This document shows positions 37,995-47,081 of a stretch of DNA of 64,000 nt, one piece after another. The stretch spans positions 477,011-541,010 of the forward strand of contig NZ_JAVAJF010000002.1 of assembly GCF_030718085.1 (NCBI RefSeq), in the 5' to 3' direction. A program made the position numbers and the translations under genes. Source of the DNA: Marinobacter sp. MDS2. Its GTDB lineage: Bacteria > Pseudomonadota > Gammaproteobacteria > Pseudomonadales > Oleiphilaceae. The stretch's first letter is position 1. Each line of letters opens with the position of its first letter. The notes beneath the pieces are model-generated. The model was not told where the DNA came from and did not search any database. It saw nothing but the letters and a program-made list of their open reading frames with translations.

Positions 37995-38267
37995 GGCAGC
38001 GCGCTTTATCAATGCAAAAATTGGACTGCGCCGTTATTGCTGACTTGGAACTATCACTCACGCTGCACATAAATCGATAAAACAAGAGCTTAGCCGAACA
38101 TAGCTAACTCTACCATGTAATCATTCAGCGTCTGCAAGTTGGCCCGCCAATCATACTGGATGAAATGACAGTGATTGGCCTTGAGGCTCTGGAGGAAAGC
38201 GCTGACTCGAATGTTCGCTTTTGTTTAGCTGGGTTCAGAGGATGCCCTGGTCGCAAAGCGGACATTC
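37995..38267 (+). repeat. 270-bp direct repeat, copy B
   Basis: Direct repeat of 36015-36284, 1.98 kb downstream. It ends with the same GGTCGCAAAGCGGACATTC block and contains a type-2 motif (38209-38227). Together the copies bracket the four-gene minus-strand cluster. Confidence 0.8.
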
Positions 38268-38576
38268 GGGGATAGAACAGAAGCGCTCTCTTTGGGTGCG
38301 TTAGAAGTCGTGTTGAAGCCATAAAACTACTGTCTGCATTGGAAGGCGGCCCTTGTTACCGCGCCGAGATGGGGTGGCCCCTCCTCTCAGGGGCAGTGGC
38401 AAGCCCCCGATACAGTAAGCACATGATAGCGGTTTGCTTTGATGCGGCGGGTGGTGATTTTAGATAACACTTCTTACTCGCAGTGCTGTGAACTTCAACC
38501 ATACGACGACTTTCGTTACTCTTAGCTATCCACCGACCCCATATTAGCCGCCACCCAAGCAGTCGAAGGAAACTAC
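38268..38576. other. Gene-free spacer before the SEL1 gene
   Basis: Holds a C/G-rich stretch near 38370-38400 and presumably the SEL1 gene promoter. Nothing else recognised. Confidence 0.4.
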
Positions 38577-40148
38577 ATGCAGTTGAAATCTATAAAATTA
38601 ATAAATGCCATGTTCCTTGCTCTGAGCTTGGGCATCACCTCTATAGCAGGGGCTTCAGCCTTTGATGAAGGTTTAAAAGCCTATAACAAAGCCGACTACA
38701 CAACGGCTCTTCAAAAGTTTCAACCGTTAGCCGAACAAGGCAATGCCAGCGCCCGGTACAATCTTGGGGTTATGTACAACATGGGGCACGGTGTTCCCCA
38801 GGACGCTGCCAAGGCAGCGTCCTTGTTCCGGCAAGCAGCCGAACAAGGAGTGTTTGAGGCTCAATACAATCTGGGGCTTATGTACGAAGACGGGCGCGGT
38901 GTACCCCAAGACGATACCAAGGCAGCGAGCTGGTTCCGGCAAGCAGCGGAACAGGGAGTGGCTGAGGCCCAATACAGACTGGGGTTTATGTACGAAGACG
39001 GACGCGGTGTGCCCCAAGACGATACCAAGGCAGCGAGCTGGTACCGGAAAGCAGCCGAACAGGGCCATGCCAGCGGCCAGAACAATCTGGGATATATGTA
39101 CATCGTGGGACATAGTGCTACCCAGGACCATGCCAAGGCGGCGAGCTGGTTCCGGCAAGCAGCAGAGCAGGGCCATGCTGACGCACAATACAACCTAGGG
39201 GTTGCGTACAACATGGGGCACGGCGCTCCCCAGGACGATGCCAAGGCGGCGAGCTGGTTCCGGCAAGCAGCAGAACAGGGCCATGCTGGCGCACAATACA
39301 ATTTGGGGCTTATGTATAAAAACGGTCGCGGTGTCCCCCAGGACAATGCCAAGGCGATGAGCTGGTACCGGAAAGCGGCGGATCAAGGCCATGCAGTCGC
39401 CCAGAACAACCTGGGCATTATGCACAGCAATGGCCTAGGTGTTCCCCAGGACGATGCCAAGGCGATGAACTGGTTCCGGCAAGCAGCCGAACAGGGCCAT
39501 ACCCTCGCCCAAAACAATCTGGGGATTATGTACGAGATGGGCCGCGGTGCCCCCAAAGACGCTGAAAAGGCGATGATCTGGTACCGGAAAGCAGCCAAAC
39601 AGGGCCATGCCAGTGCCCAGTACAACCTGTGGCTTATGTACGACAAAGGTCAGATTGCTCCTGAGGACGATGCTGAGGCGGCGAGCTGGTTCCGGCAAGC
39701 AGCGGAGCGGGGGCATGCCAGTGCACAGTACGATTTGGGGCTTATGTACATAAAAGGCCAGGGTATTCCCCAAGATTATTCTGGGGCAGTAACTTGGCTC
39801 CGGAAAGCGGCGGAGCAGGGTCATGCCGGTTCTCAATTAAATCTGGGGAATATGTACAATAATGGGAAAGGTGTTCCCAAGAACCATACTGAGGCATTGA
39901 CTTGGTACCGGAAGGCAGCACAACAGGACAATGCCATTGCTCAGATTCTTATGGGGGTTATGTACACCGAAGGAATGGGAACTCCTCAAGACTATATACA
40001 AGCTCACATGTGGTACAACTTAGCGGCGTCACAAGGGAATAAAAATGCTTCTGAAAGCCGTGATCTTTTAGCTGACCTAATGACATCCCAGCAGGTTTAT
40101 GAAGCTCAAGCTCTTGCCCGGAAGTGGGTGTCCACGAACCGGCAATGA
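38577..40148 (+). CDS. Secreted SEL1-repeat protein
   Basis: 523 residues. A signal peptide (MFLALSLGITSIAGASA) is followed by a TPR-like start and then twelve consecutive 36-residue SEL1 repeats of the pattern AEQGHA-AQYNLG-MY-GxGVPQD-AKA-WFRKA, plus a divergent C-terminal unit. SEL1 proteins act as protein-binding solenoids in the periplasm or envelope. The repeats are also very similar at DNA level (108-bp unit), so unit number may vary by recombination. It lies inside the segment bounded by the two IS remnants; the partner is unknown. Confidence 0.88.
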   Translation: MQLKSIKLINAMFLALSLGITSIAGASAFDEGLKAYNKADYTTALQKFQPLAEQGNASARYNLGVMYNMGHGVPQDAAKAASLFRQAAEQGVFEAQYNLGLMYEDGRGVPQDDTKAASWFRQAAEQGVAEAQYRLGFMYEDGRGVPQDDTKAASWYRKAAEQGHASGQNNLGYMYIVGHSATQDHAKAASWFRQAAEQGHADAQYNLGVAYNMGHGAPQDDAKAASWFRQAAEQGHAGAQYNLGLMYKNGRGVPQDNAKAMSWYRKAADQGHAVAQNNLGIMHSNGLGVPQDDAKAMNWFRQAAEQGHTLAQNNLGIMYEMGRGAPKDAEKAMIWYRKAAKQGHASAQYNLWLMYDKGQIAPEDDAEAASWFRQAAERGHASAQYDLGLMYIKGQGIPQDYSGAVTWLRKAAEQGHAGSQLNLGNMYNNGKGVPKNHTEALTWYRKAAQQDNAIAQILMGVMYTEGMGTPQDYIQAHMWYNLAASQGNKNASESRDLLADLMTSQQVYEAQALARKWVSTNRQ

Positions 40149-40739
40149 CAGTCGAGGTGCATGATCAGCGTGTGCCGCGCTGCGGCATACGCCGGTCTGA
40201 GCAACTTATTAGAAGTTTTACCGAGTGGTACCTAGCATTATTTTTTCCCGTTGGCAGCATGTTGCTCAAAAGATTGGGTGTGTAACCATCCCTGTTTAGT
40301 TGCATTGCTGATTAGAGGTTTCAGCCCTTTGGTGCTTTGCCAGGTATCTCCATTGCGTCAGGTCTTCAAGTGAATCGAGGGAAGGAAACGGGGTCACACG
40401 GCTCGGAAAAGGTCCTCGTAAATTCGATCATATCTGAATGTCTGCTTTTGTTTAATGGCGACTCTTTCATGCCCCTATAGCCAACTCGTCTCCGCTACGC
40501 CCATACTCTGAGGTTGTGGCAAACTTGCGCAGTCAGACGTGTCGTAGCGCCCTGTCGAAAGTCGGCTCCTCACGTTTGTCAAAGCCGGTCTAGCAACGTC
40601 TTTGGGTTGCTCAGAATGGGTTGCAGCCGTTATTCTCCGAAACATTTCGGCGGCCATGGATTGCAAAATCGGTCTAAATTCAGGCATATGACTGCACGTA
40701 TCAGTATTCTCTTGCCTCCCTTTCGAACCAGACGGATTT
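40149..40739. other. Gene-free 590-bp spacer
   Basis: Short open frames on both strands (40475-40864) lack any family signal. A small TGCCGC/GCGGCA hairpin lies near 40172 and a type-2 dispersed repeat at 40436-40454. The 3' part holds the promoter side of the truncated HNH gene. Confidence 0.45.
40436..40454 (+). repeat. Dispersed 19-bp repeat, type 2
   Basis: GAATGTCTGCTTTTGTTTA. Related copies are at 36227-36245, 38209-38227 and, inverted, 41554-41572. Confidence 0.7.
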
Positions 40740-41348
40740 ATGAACATCGTTGTAGTATTTTTCCACCTTGCAGTCTTCTCTTTTTTCTCCCTTGCCAGCG
40801 ACGCTGCGACAGCGAGCGCCATAAAGCACTCAGCCAGTGGCCTGTGCCATCCGCCACAAAGTAGCTGGTATGACAGGACTCGGACCTACAAGCCCTTCGA
40901 TACAGTTGAAGCGTGCCTAGATGCCGGAGGGCGGTTGCCCAAGGGAGTATCGTTAGCGTCCCTGGATCAGGCCAAAAGCTCCGCTAGAGCCTCTCCAGAC
41001 GCTATGGCGAGGTACCAGCGGTCCGCTTTCGGTTATGGATGGGGCGACGCGAATGGTGACTGCCAAAATAGTCGAGCAGAGGCTCTGGTCGCCAGCTCTA
41101 CCACCCAAGTTCGCTTTGCGACAGATAGGGGGTGTCGGGTGGTTGCCGGTCGCTGGGTGAGCACCTTCACTGGTAACGTTATCCAAAACGCCTCGAATAT
41201 CGACATTGATCACTTGGTACCGCTAGCCTGGTCGTGGGATCGTGGGGCCAACAAGTGGTCAGGCGAGAAGCGGTTACGGTTTGCTAATGACCCTGTGAAT
41301 TTGCTACCGGTCGAGGCAAGCCTGAATCGAAGTACTATAACAATATAA
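40740..41348 (+). pseudogene. Secreted HNH nuclease (DUF1524/GmrSD-like), C-terminally cut
   Basis: 202 residues with a signal peptide (MNIVVVFFHLAVFSFFSLASDA). The HNH core is visible: NIDIDHLVPLAWSWDRGANKW, then RLRFANDPVNLLPVEASLNRS. Secreted members of this family normally continue after SLNRSK with a KGP-WLPP segment and further helices; here the frame ends abruptly as STITI in AT-rich DNA. The metal-site Asn and His are present, but loss of the end probably weakens or abolishes activity. A broken gene next to the IS remnant. Confidence 0.7.
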
Positions 41349-41553
41349 AATATCCCAAATGATCGTATGAGTGAGTGAATGAGCGTTTTTAGGTTTAGTA
41401 AACATACTAATCTAAAATCCTAAAAGTTAGCTGAAAGAAACCATGGCGTGACTTCTGTTCATGTAGTAGCACGCAAAAAAATCACCCCACTTTTGCGTCC
41501 ACTCGGTTTTCAAAGCGGACCTTTCTGGACGTTCAGTTAAGCTCAAGCTCTTT

Positions 41554-41572
41554 TAAACAAAAGCGAACATTC
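41554..41572 (-). repeat. Dispersed 19-bp repeat, type 2 (inverted copy)
   Basis: TAAACAAAAGCGAACATTC on the plus strand, the reverse complement of the type-2 motif, 27 bp from the IS remnant end. Confidence 0.7.
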
Positions 41573-41598
41573 AGAAACGACCGAATTGACTATAAGAG

Positions 41599-42312
41599 TA
41601 GTGGCATAGTGAATCTGGCCACCTGATTTTAAGTGTATGATCACTCGTAGAGCAAGTCAGGTGGATTGGATGCCAAAGAAAATAAATTTCAGTCCGGAAT
41701 TCCGTCTGGAAGCGGCCCAGCTGGTGATTGACCAGGGCTACACAATGAAAGCGGCCTGCGATGCCATGGGGGTTGGTAAATCAATCATGGAGTATTGGGT
41801 GCGCAGGCTTCGAGCCGAGCGATCAGGCAAGGCACCACAAAAAGGTGAAGCTCGGACTCCCTGAGCAATTCTCGATAATCGAGCGACTTGAAGAGAGCTA
41901 TGCGGTGCAGCGCCTGCGTCGGGTGTTTGAGGTGTACCGCAGCAGCTACCGGGCCTGGCGTGACCGAGACAGAGAGCCTTGCGAGGCTGAGAAAGCGCTG
42001 CTGGACGAGGTTGTCGAGGCGCATGCTGTCAGCAACGGATCTGCTGGCGCTCGCAGCCGCTAGGGCACGCTTACAAGAAGGCGGATCAGCCACAGTTGGA
42101 TATCCCGAATCTTCTGGAGTCTGAAAGCAGAATGGGGGCCGGAAATCGGATGTCCATGCTTTGCCACGGCGAAGCAATCGGTCACGGACTATATGATCGG
42201 TTATTGCAGCGCACTGCGGCCTCATAAATACAACGGCGGATTGCCGCCAAATGAGGCAGAACAGGCCTATTGGAAAACTCAAAAGACGGTGGCCTAAAAC
42301 ACTTGACCACTA
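41599..42312 (+). mobile_element. IS3-family remnant, copy B (internally deleted)
   Basis: Both ends are kept: left repeat 41599-41623 (TAGTGGCATAGTG...GGCCACC) and right repeat 42288-42312, matching at about 18 of 25 positions when inverted. Inside are an orfA piece (41637-41864), an orfB N-terminal piece (41880-42063, SYAVQRLRRVFEVYRSSYRAW) and the orfB C-terminus (42180-42296, ALRPHKYNGGLPPNEAEQAYW). The DDE core is deleted and frames are broken, so it is dead but could be moved in trans. It is inverted relative to copy A. Confidence 0.88.
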
Positions 42313-42356
42313 CAAACCACCCTGACCACATTTTTGATGTGGCCAGGGTTTCATGT

Positions 42357-43745
42357 CTACAGTTGGTCGTAGGCCAATGACGTATAGGGCGCACAGCCCA
42401 AGTCTTCAAACTCAGCCTTGCTCATGTAGGTCGCTTTTGGCATAAAGTCACCCAATACTGACGCTTCATCGCCAGCGGTCATAGTGTTCTGGATTGCCTG
42501 GTTAAAATCATCAGCTGGCAGCATATTGCGCACAATCAGAAACGCGGAATCAGGGTCGTCGGTTTTTCCGTCAACAATGCTGAAACCGTCGCCTTTGTTG
42601 GGCCAGGGCAGATAGCCAACCCCGCAGTCAGAATCGGCATTTTCGGGGCGATTCTCGGGCTCGCTGGTCACGATGGTGTAAAAACCGTCAGGGTTGATGA
42701 AGATTTGCTCGTCATACAGGCATTCTTTCACCGCCTGGGAGTAGTATTCGTTCTGGCAAAGTGACCAGTAGCGCAGGTCGTTTTCGTTGAAAAATTCCTG
42801 ATCGTTCAGCGTTTCTGGGATTTCAGGAATTTTCCCCCTGATAACGACCACGTCCCCGAAATCTTGGTTCAGGAACGAGTAAAGGTACTGGTTATCTGCG
42901 TTGGCGTAAAAGGCGGTGTTCCGTGGGGGGTTGTTTTTACAGTTGCCCTGAAAGTCGCATTGAAACAAAAACGCCGTTCCATAGCTGGCCCTGAACGCCG
43001 GGGTTTCACGGGCCGGCTCGAAATTGGCGCGCAAGGTTTCATAAGTGTCCGCTGGCACAAATGGAATGCCAAGCGGGTCAGTGCCGGCAGACATGGCAGC
43101 ACAGGCTTCTTCGCCCTGAAGAGTGCTACCGTCGGCCAGGTGTAGCGTCACTCTTGGCAGCCCCACATCGCCGGTCCAATCGGCACCGATGTTGGGCACG
43201 TAGTTGCGGTAAATCAGTACCGCTTCCTCGCCCGCCGCGCTGGTTGCGTCATACAACGTGTTGTCTTCAGACGGGTTTGCCGGGTCGTTTGGGTCACCGG
43301 GTTTGACCGTGACCAGATAACGGCGGGACGGATCGGTGCGAACCGCGCCATCAATAAAAGGATTGATAGAGCCGGCTTCGGCAATGATGTTTTTGTCTGT
43401 CAACGATTGCGCCGGTGTTGTGTTGGCCCGGTAGCTGTTGAAGGACATGTATCGGGAGTAAGGGAAATCTGCTTCCAGGGTGATGTAGGCACCGTCCTCC
43501 GGAAGCGTATAGGCGGCAGACCAATAGATGGCGCCGCTATCCGGGTAGGCGAAGTTGAAACCCTCGTTCTCTTTGACGTAAGGCCCAACCCACAGACAAT
43601 CACTGGGCGGTGCTGAAAACGCCGTGGTATCAGACACCATGGTCGTGTCAGAACTGCTAGAGCCGTTGCAACCCATCATCAGGGCTGCTGTACCCGCAAC
43701 CAGAAGCAGACTCCTGGCGGGAAACCTGTTTTTCATTGTTTTCAT
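42357..43745 (-). CDS. Lipoprotein of unknown function (alkylsulfatase neighbour)
   Basis: About 462 residues. Signal peptide with lipobox TAALMMGC, then a long mature domain rich in aromatic residues (SRYMSFNSYRANTTPAQSL, RYLVTVKPGDPNDPANPSEDN, RYWSLCQNEY), which recalls DUF1214/DUF1254-like extracytoplasmic domains. It lies just downstream of the alkylsulfatase gene on the same strand (23-bp gap), so the two form an operon and it may act with it in the periplasm. Function not established. Confidence 0.65.
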   Translation of the reverse strand: MKTMKNRFPARSLLLVAGTAALMMGCNGSSSSDTTMVSDTTAFSAPPSDCLWVGPYVKENEGFNFAYPDSGAIYWSAAYTLPEDGAYITLEADFPYSRYMSFNSYRANTTPAQSLTDKNIIAEAGSINPFIDGAVRTDPSRRYLVTVKPGDPNDPANPSEDNTLYDATSAAGEEAVLIYRNYVPNIGADWTGDVGLPRVTLHLADGSTLQGEEACAAMSAGTDPLGIPFVPADTYETLRANFEPARETPAFRASYGTAFLFQCDFQGNCKNNPPRNTAFYANADNQYLYSFLNQDFGDVVVIRGKIPEIPETLNDQEFFNENDLRYWSLCQNEYYSQAVKECLYDEQIFINPDGFYTIVTSEPENRPENADSDCGVGYLPWPNKGDGFSIVDGKTDDPDSAFLIVRNMLPADDFNQAIQNTMTAGDEASVLGDFMPKATYMSKAEFEDLGCAPYTSLAYDQL

Positions 43746-43768
43746 GGTCATTTCATGGTCCTTTTGCT

Positions 43769-45778
43769 TTAGGGTACTACGATGTTGAATTCACTGTTCG
43801 GTGTCTCGAACAGCGACAGGAACCGCACCAGTTGAATCGTGCTGCCTTCCAGTTCCAGGGCGTCGGATGTCAGCATTTCGGTCACGCCGACTTCTCCAAT
43901 CAGCAGACGGGTGAACAGCTCCCGAGTGACTCTCAGCGTTGATTCGGCGTGGTCGAGGCTGGCATCTTTGTGGACATGCAGGACGGAATTCTTAACCGTC
44001 AGCAGATAGGATTCATTGAGGTCGGTAAACACAATGGCAATGCGTCGCTCCACGCCTTCGGCATCCTCCGCATTCAGGCGCACCGACATAGTCTGAAAGA
44101 ACTTTTCGACCGGTGTTTGCTGAAGAATCCCGAGTAGGGTGGACATATCCATCAGTGGTTCTTCGGGTGCGCCATGGCGCAATTCGTAGGCACCGCTGAG
44201 ATAGACGTCTCGCCAGGGTCCCGATTCGGCCTGATACCCCATCTGATCGTAGGTTTCGGCGAGTAAGGTTTTGGCCGATTCGTTGTCTGGCTCATCGAAG
44301 ACCAGATGGTTCAGAATTTCTGCGGTCCAGCGATAGCTACCCTCGTCAAACGCGGCACGCGCTTTTTCCAGCAGGGCATCAGCGCCACCGGCAAGAGCGA
44401 CATACCGGCTGGCGGCCTTCTCTGGCGGCAGCGGATCCAGGTTCGCGGGGTTGGCGTCGTACCAGCCCATGTAATACTGATAGACCGCCTTGCTGTTGTG
44501 TTTCAGCGTACCGTAGTAGCCTCGGTTGGAGAATGTCTGAGCCAGTTCTGGCGGCAGTTGCAACCGTTCGGCGATCTCCCTGGAGGTGAATCCGTTATTG
44601 AGCAGCCTTACCGTCTGGTCATGGATAAACTTGTAGGTGTCGCGGTGCAGCTCCAGGTAGTCAACGATTTCGGTGCGCCCCCACACAGGCCAGTGATGAC
44701 TGGCAAAGTAGACGTCGCTGTCGGCGGAAAGATCGATGATCTCGTCGATGTAGGCACTCCACTTGAGCGCATCCCGGACTTTCGTTCCACGCAGCGTGTA
44801 CAGATTGTGCATAGTCCGGGTTGCGATTTCGGCACCGCAGTATGCGGCCAGTTCGGGTATTCCGAAGGTCAGCTCTGCCGGTGCCTCAGAGCCGGGCGCA
44901 TTCTGGAAAACAAAATCCAGCCCGTCGATGTTCAGGCGCTGCCCGGTGGTGTCGATAATTTCGGTGGGTGTGGCAATGCCAAAGGTGCCGTAAGCAGGTG
45001 ACTTCCCCAACCCCGAGCCCACATGGCCATGGGGACCCTTCGCCAGTCGGCGGCCATACATAAACGAAGCTCGCCGCGCCATGGCCGTTCCAGCAATGAT
45101 ATTTTCACTGGTTGCCTCGTCCATGAAGCCAATCGGGGCAATCACGCGAACCTTGCCGGCATCGTAATCGTCGCGGTTGATAACACCCCAGGCACCGGCG
45201 AAGTGATCGATGTGGCTGTGAGTGAAAATCACGGCAACCACTGGTACATCGCCGAGGTGTTCCCGAACCAGCGCGAGTGCGGCCTCAGCGGTTTCCTCTG
45301 AGGTCAGAGGGTCGACGATGATCAGTCCGGTGTCGCCCTGGATGATGGTCATATTGGCCAGATCGAACCCGCGGACCTGGAAAATGCGGTCGGTAACCTC
45401 AAAAAGACCGTGAAGATTATTCAGGCCGGCTTGGCGCCAGAGACCAGGGTGCGTGCTGTCCGGTGATGCGCCGTCAATGAAGGTGTACTCGTTGAGGTCC
45501 CAGATTAGGTCGCCCTGCTTATTCCTGATGATGGCTTTCTCACCTTCGAAGGTACCGATGAAGCCACGATTTGCGGCTTCATGGTCGGTGGTGTCGCGTT
45601 GGGGCAAGCTTTCTATTGCCTTTTGATTGCTCGAGGCTGTGTAAGTGGAGGCCGCAGTGAAGCCTTGGGAGTGCTCGCTGAGCTCCCTGCCTGTCTCACC
45701 ACTGCAGGCTCCAAGTGTTGCTGCGAATAAACCGACAAATAATGCGGACAATCCGCTTCGAGCCGATACCTTTTCCAT
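43769..45778 (-). CDS. Alkylsulfatase (SdsA1/YjcS-like metallo-beta-lactamase fold)
   Basis: 669 residues with a lipobox (ATLGAC). The zinc site THSHIDHFAG and later ligands (CGAEIATRTMHNLY, FASHHWPVWG) belong to class III alkylsulfatases that release sulfate from SDS-like primary alkyl sulfates. A helical dimerisation part (YMGWYDANPANLDPLPP) and a C-terminal SCP2-like domain that binds the alkyl chain follow. Length matches SdsA1. Divergent AraC-type regulator 120 bp away probably controls it. Periplasmic or outer-membrane lipid-anchored. Confidence 0.9.
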   Translation of the reverse strand: MEKVSARSGLSALFVGLFAATLGACSGETGRELSEHSQGFTAASTYTASSNQKAIESLPQRDTTDHEAANRGFIGTFEGEKAIIRNKQGDLIWDLNEYTFIDGASPDSTHPGLWRQAGLNNLHGLFEVTDRIFQVRGFDLANMTIIQGDTGLIIVDPLTSEETAEAALALVREHLGDVPVVAVIFTHSHIDHFAGAWGVINRDDYDAGKVRVIAPIGFMDEATSENIIAGTAMARRASFMYGRRLAKGPHGHVGSGLGKSPAYGTFGIATPTEIIDTTGQRLNIDGLDFVFQNAPGSEAPAELTFGIPELAAYCGAEIATRTMHNLYTLRGTKVRDALKWSAYIDEIIDLSADSDVYFASHHWPVWGRTEIVDYLELHRDTYKFIHDQTVRLLNNGFTSREIAERLQLPPELAQTFSNRGYYGTLKHNSKAVYQYYMGWYDANPANLDPLPPEKAASRYVALAGGADALLEKARAAFDEGSYRWTAEILNHLVFDEPDNESAKTLLAETYDQMGYQAESGPWRDVYLSGAYELRHGAPEEPLMDMSTLLGILQQTPVEKFFQTMSVRLNAEDAEGVERRIAIVFTDLNESYLLTVKNSVLHVHKDASLDHAESTLRVTRELFTRLLIGEVGVTEMLTSDALELEGSTIQLVRFLSLFETPNSEFNIVVP

Positions 45779-45898
45779 GATTCAATGCGCTCCGGTCACG
45801 TTGGTCGTGTTATCGTTCTATGACAAACTGAAAATGATATAAGGGCGCAACCAGCTAAAGCTGGTTGAACGCCGCCAATCTTTGGTGAAATTACGACA

Positions 45899-46915
45899 GT
45901 GACAAAAACTCGACCCGTCGCAGACTTTTCCACGATTGCCAGTTGGGCACGTTTCATCCTTGCCGGTTTTAAGCTGAAAGGGCTTGATACCGATAAACTG
46001 CTTTGCGAAGCAGGTATACGTAGCAGCGATCTTGAAAATCCCAATGGCCGGATCAAGGTCGCTCACATGACCCAGTTGTGGGAGCTGGCTGCGCGCGACA
46101 GCGCCGACCCATTGTTTACTCTCCGTCTTGCGGATCTTGCGCGCGCCGATATGTTCAGCGGGCTCAGCCTGGCCATGATGTTCAGCGATACGACGGGTGA
46201 GGCCATCGAACGAATGTGCCGTTACAGCGGCGTTGCCAGTAGTGCCGCCCATCTAGAAACCATTCCCCGCAAGAACAACTCACTGGAGGTGGTTTTCCAC
46301 CTGCAGATGCCGGTGGCGGGCGAAGCCCTTGAGGCCTTCATGGCCTGTGGCAGCCGCATTCTGAAACAGATTACCGACGACAAATTCCGCCCTCGCGAGG
46401 TTCATTTCAGTCACGATAAGTCTGGGCTCAGGGCGCAATTTGAGGCTTTTTTTGAGGCGCCGGTTTTTTTCAATGCACCGGTCTGCAAGTTTGTCGTCGA
46501 TGAGCAGGTGCTGCGCTTGCCTTGCTACCAGTCAAATCCGGAGCTGGTTCAGAATATGGACCGCTGGATGAAGGAGTACCTTGAGCGCACAGACTCGCTT
46601 TCCATCACCGGCCAGGTTCAGAAGCTGCTCCTTGAAGGCACGATTGACGGGAACGTGGATCAGGGCACAGTCGCCCGCCGGCTGGGCATGAGCGCCCGCC
46701 GGCTGCAGAGGGCACTGGAAAAGGAGGGCTACAGTTTCCGCGAGCTTCTGGAAAAATCGAAGCGTGAAATGGCTGAGGAACTGCTGAGCCGCCCAGAACT
46801 GTCACTGACGGATATCTGTTATTTGCTGGGTTTTTCCGACCAGAGCAATTTCACGAAAGCCTTCAAGCGATGGACCGGAAAGACGCCCTCGGCTTATCGC
46901 ATAGCACCCCGATAA
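45899..46915 (+). CDS. AraC-family regulator (OruR/ArgR-type)
   Basis: 338 residues: an N-terminal Arabinose_bd-like effector domain (WARFILAGFKLKGLDTDKLL, SDTTGEAIERMCRY) and a C-terminal double HTH (TVARRLGMSARRLQRALEKEG, LTDICYLLGFSDQSNFTKAFKRWTG). It starts at GTG 45899. Divergent from the alkylsulfatase operon, so it is its likely activator; the inducer may be an alkyl sulfate or its alcohol. Confidence 0.88.
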   Translation: MTKTRPVADFSTIASWARFILAGFKLKGLDTDKLLCEAGIRSSDLENPNGRIKVAHMTQLWELAARDSADPLFTLRLADLARADMFSGLSLAMMFSDTTGEAIERMCRYSGVASSAAHLETIPRKNNSLEVVFHLQMPVAGEALEAFMACGSRILKQITDDKFRPREVHFSHDKSGLRAQFEAFFEAPVFFNAPVCKFVVDEQVLRLPCYQSNPELVQNMDRWMKEYLERTDSLSITGQVQKLLLEGTIDGNVDQGTVARRLGMSARRLQRALEKEGYSFRELLEKSKREMAEELLSRPELSLTDICYLLGFSDQSNFTKAFKRWTGKTPSAYRIAPR

Positions 46916-46986
46916 AAGGATGTATCAGTATTAACGGGGTAGAATCCGTCGGGCCCCACTGTGTTTCAGCGTCAACCCCAAATCTC

Positions 46987-47004
46987 AATGTTCGCTTTGC
47001 GACC
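46987..47004 (-). repeat. Dispersed 19-bp repeat, type 1 (inverted copy)
   Basis: AATGTTCGCTTTGCGACC on the plus strand, in the gap between the convergent AraC and desaturase genes. Confidence 0.75.
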
Positions 47005-47081
47005 TCCTGCGCTGTTTCTCCAAATAACGGTTCGCGTAGACTCCCATCTGATCAGGCCTGCCTCCTGGCGCTGTGTCCATT

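Noticed and set aside
38700-40000. Regular repeats that could be taken for a CRISPR array
   Set aside because: The 108-bp period is a coding SEL1 array with an uninterrupted frame; there are no short identical repeats with unique spacers.
40475-40864. Open frames on both strands before the HNH gene
   Set aside because: Neither has a family signal and they overlap each other and the signal peptide of the HNH gene.
44306-45001. 231-codon open frame opposite the alkylsulfatase gene
   Set aside because: It is antisense to a well-supported gene and only reflects its GC-rich codon use.
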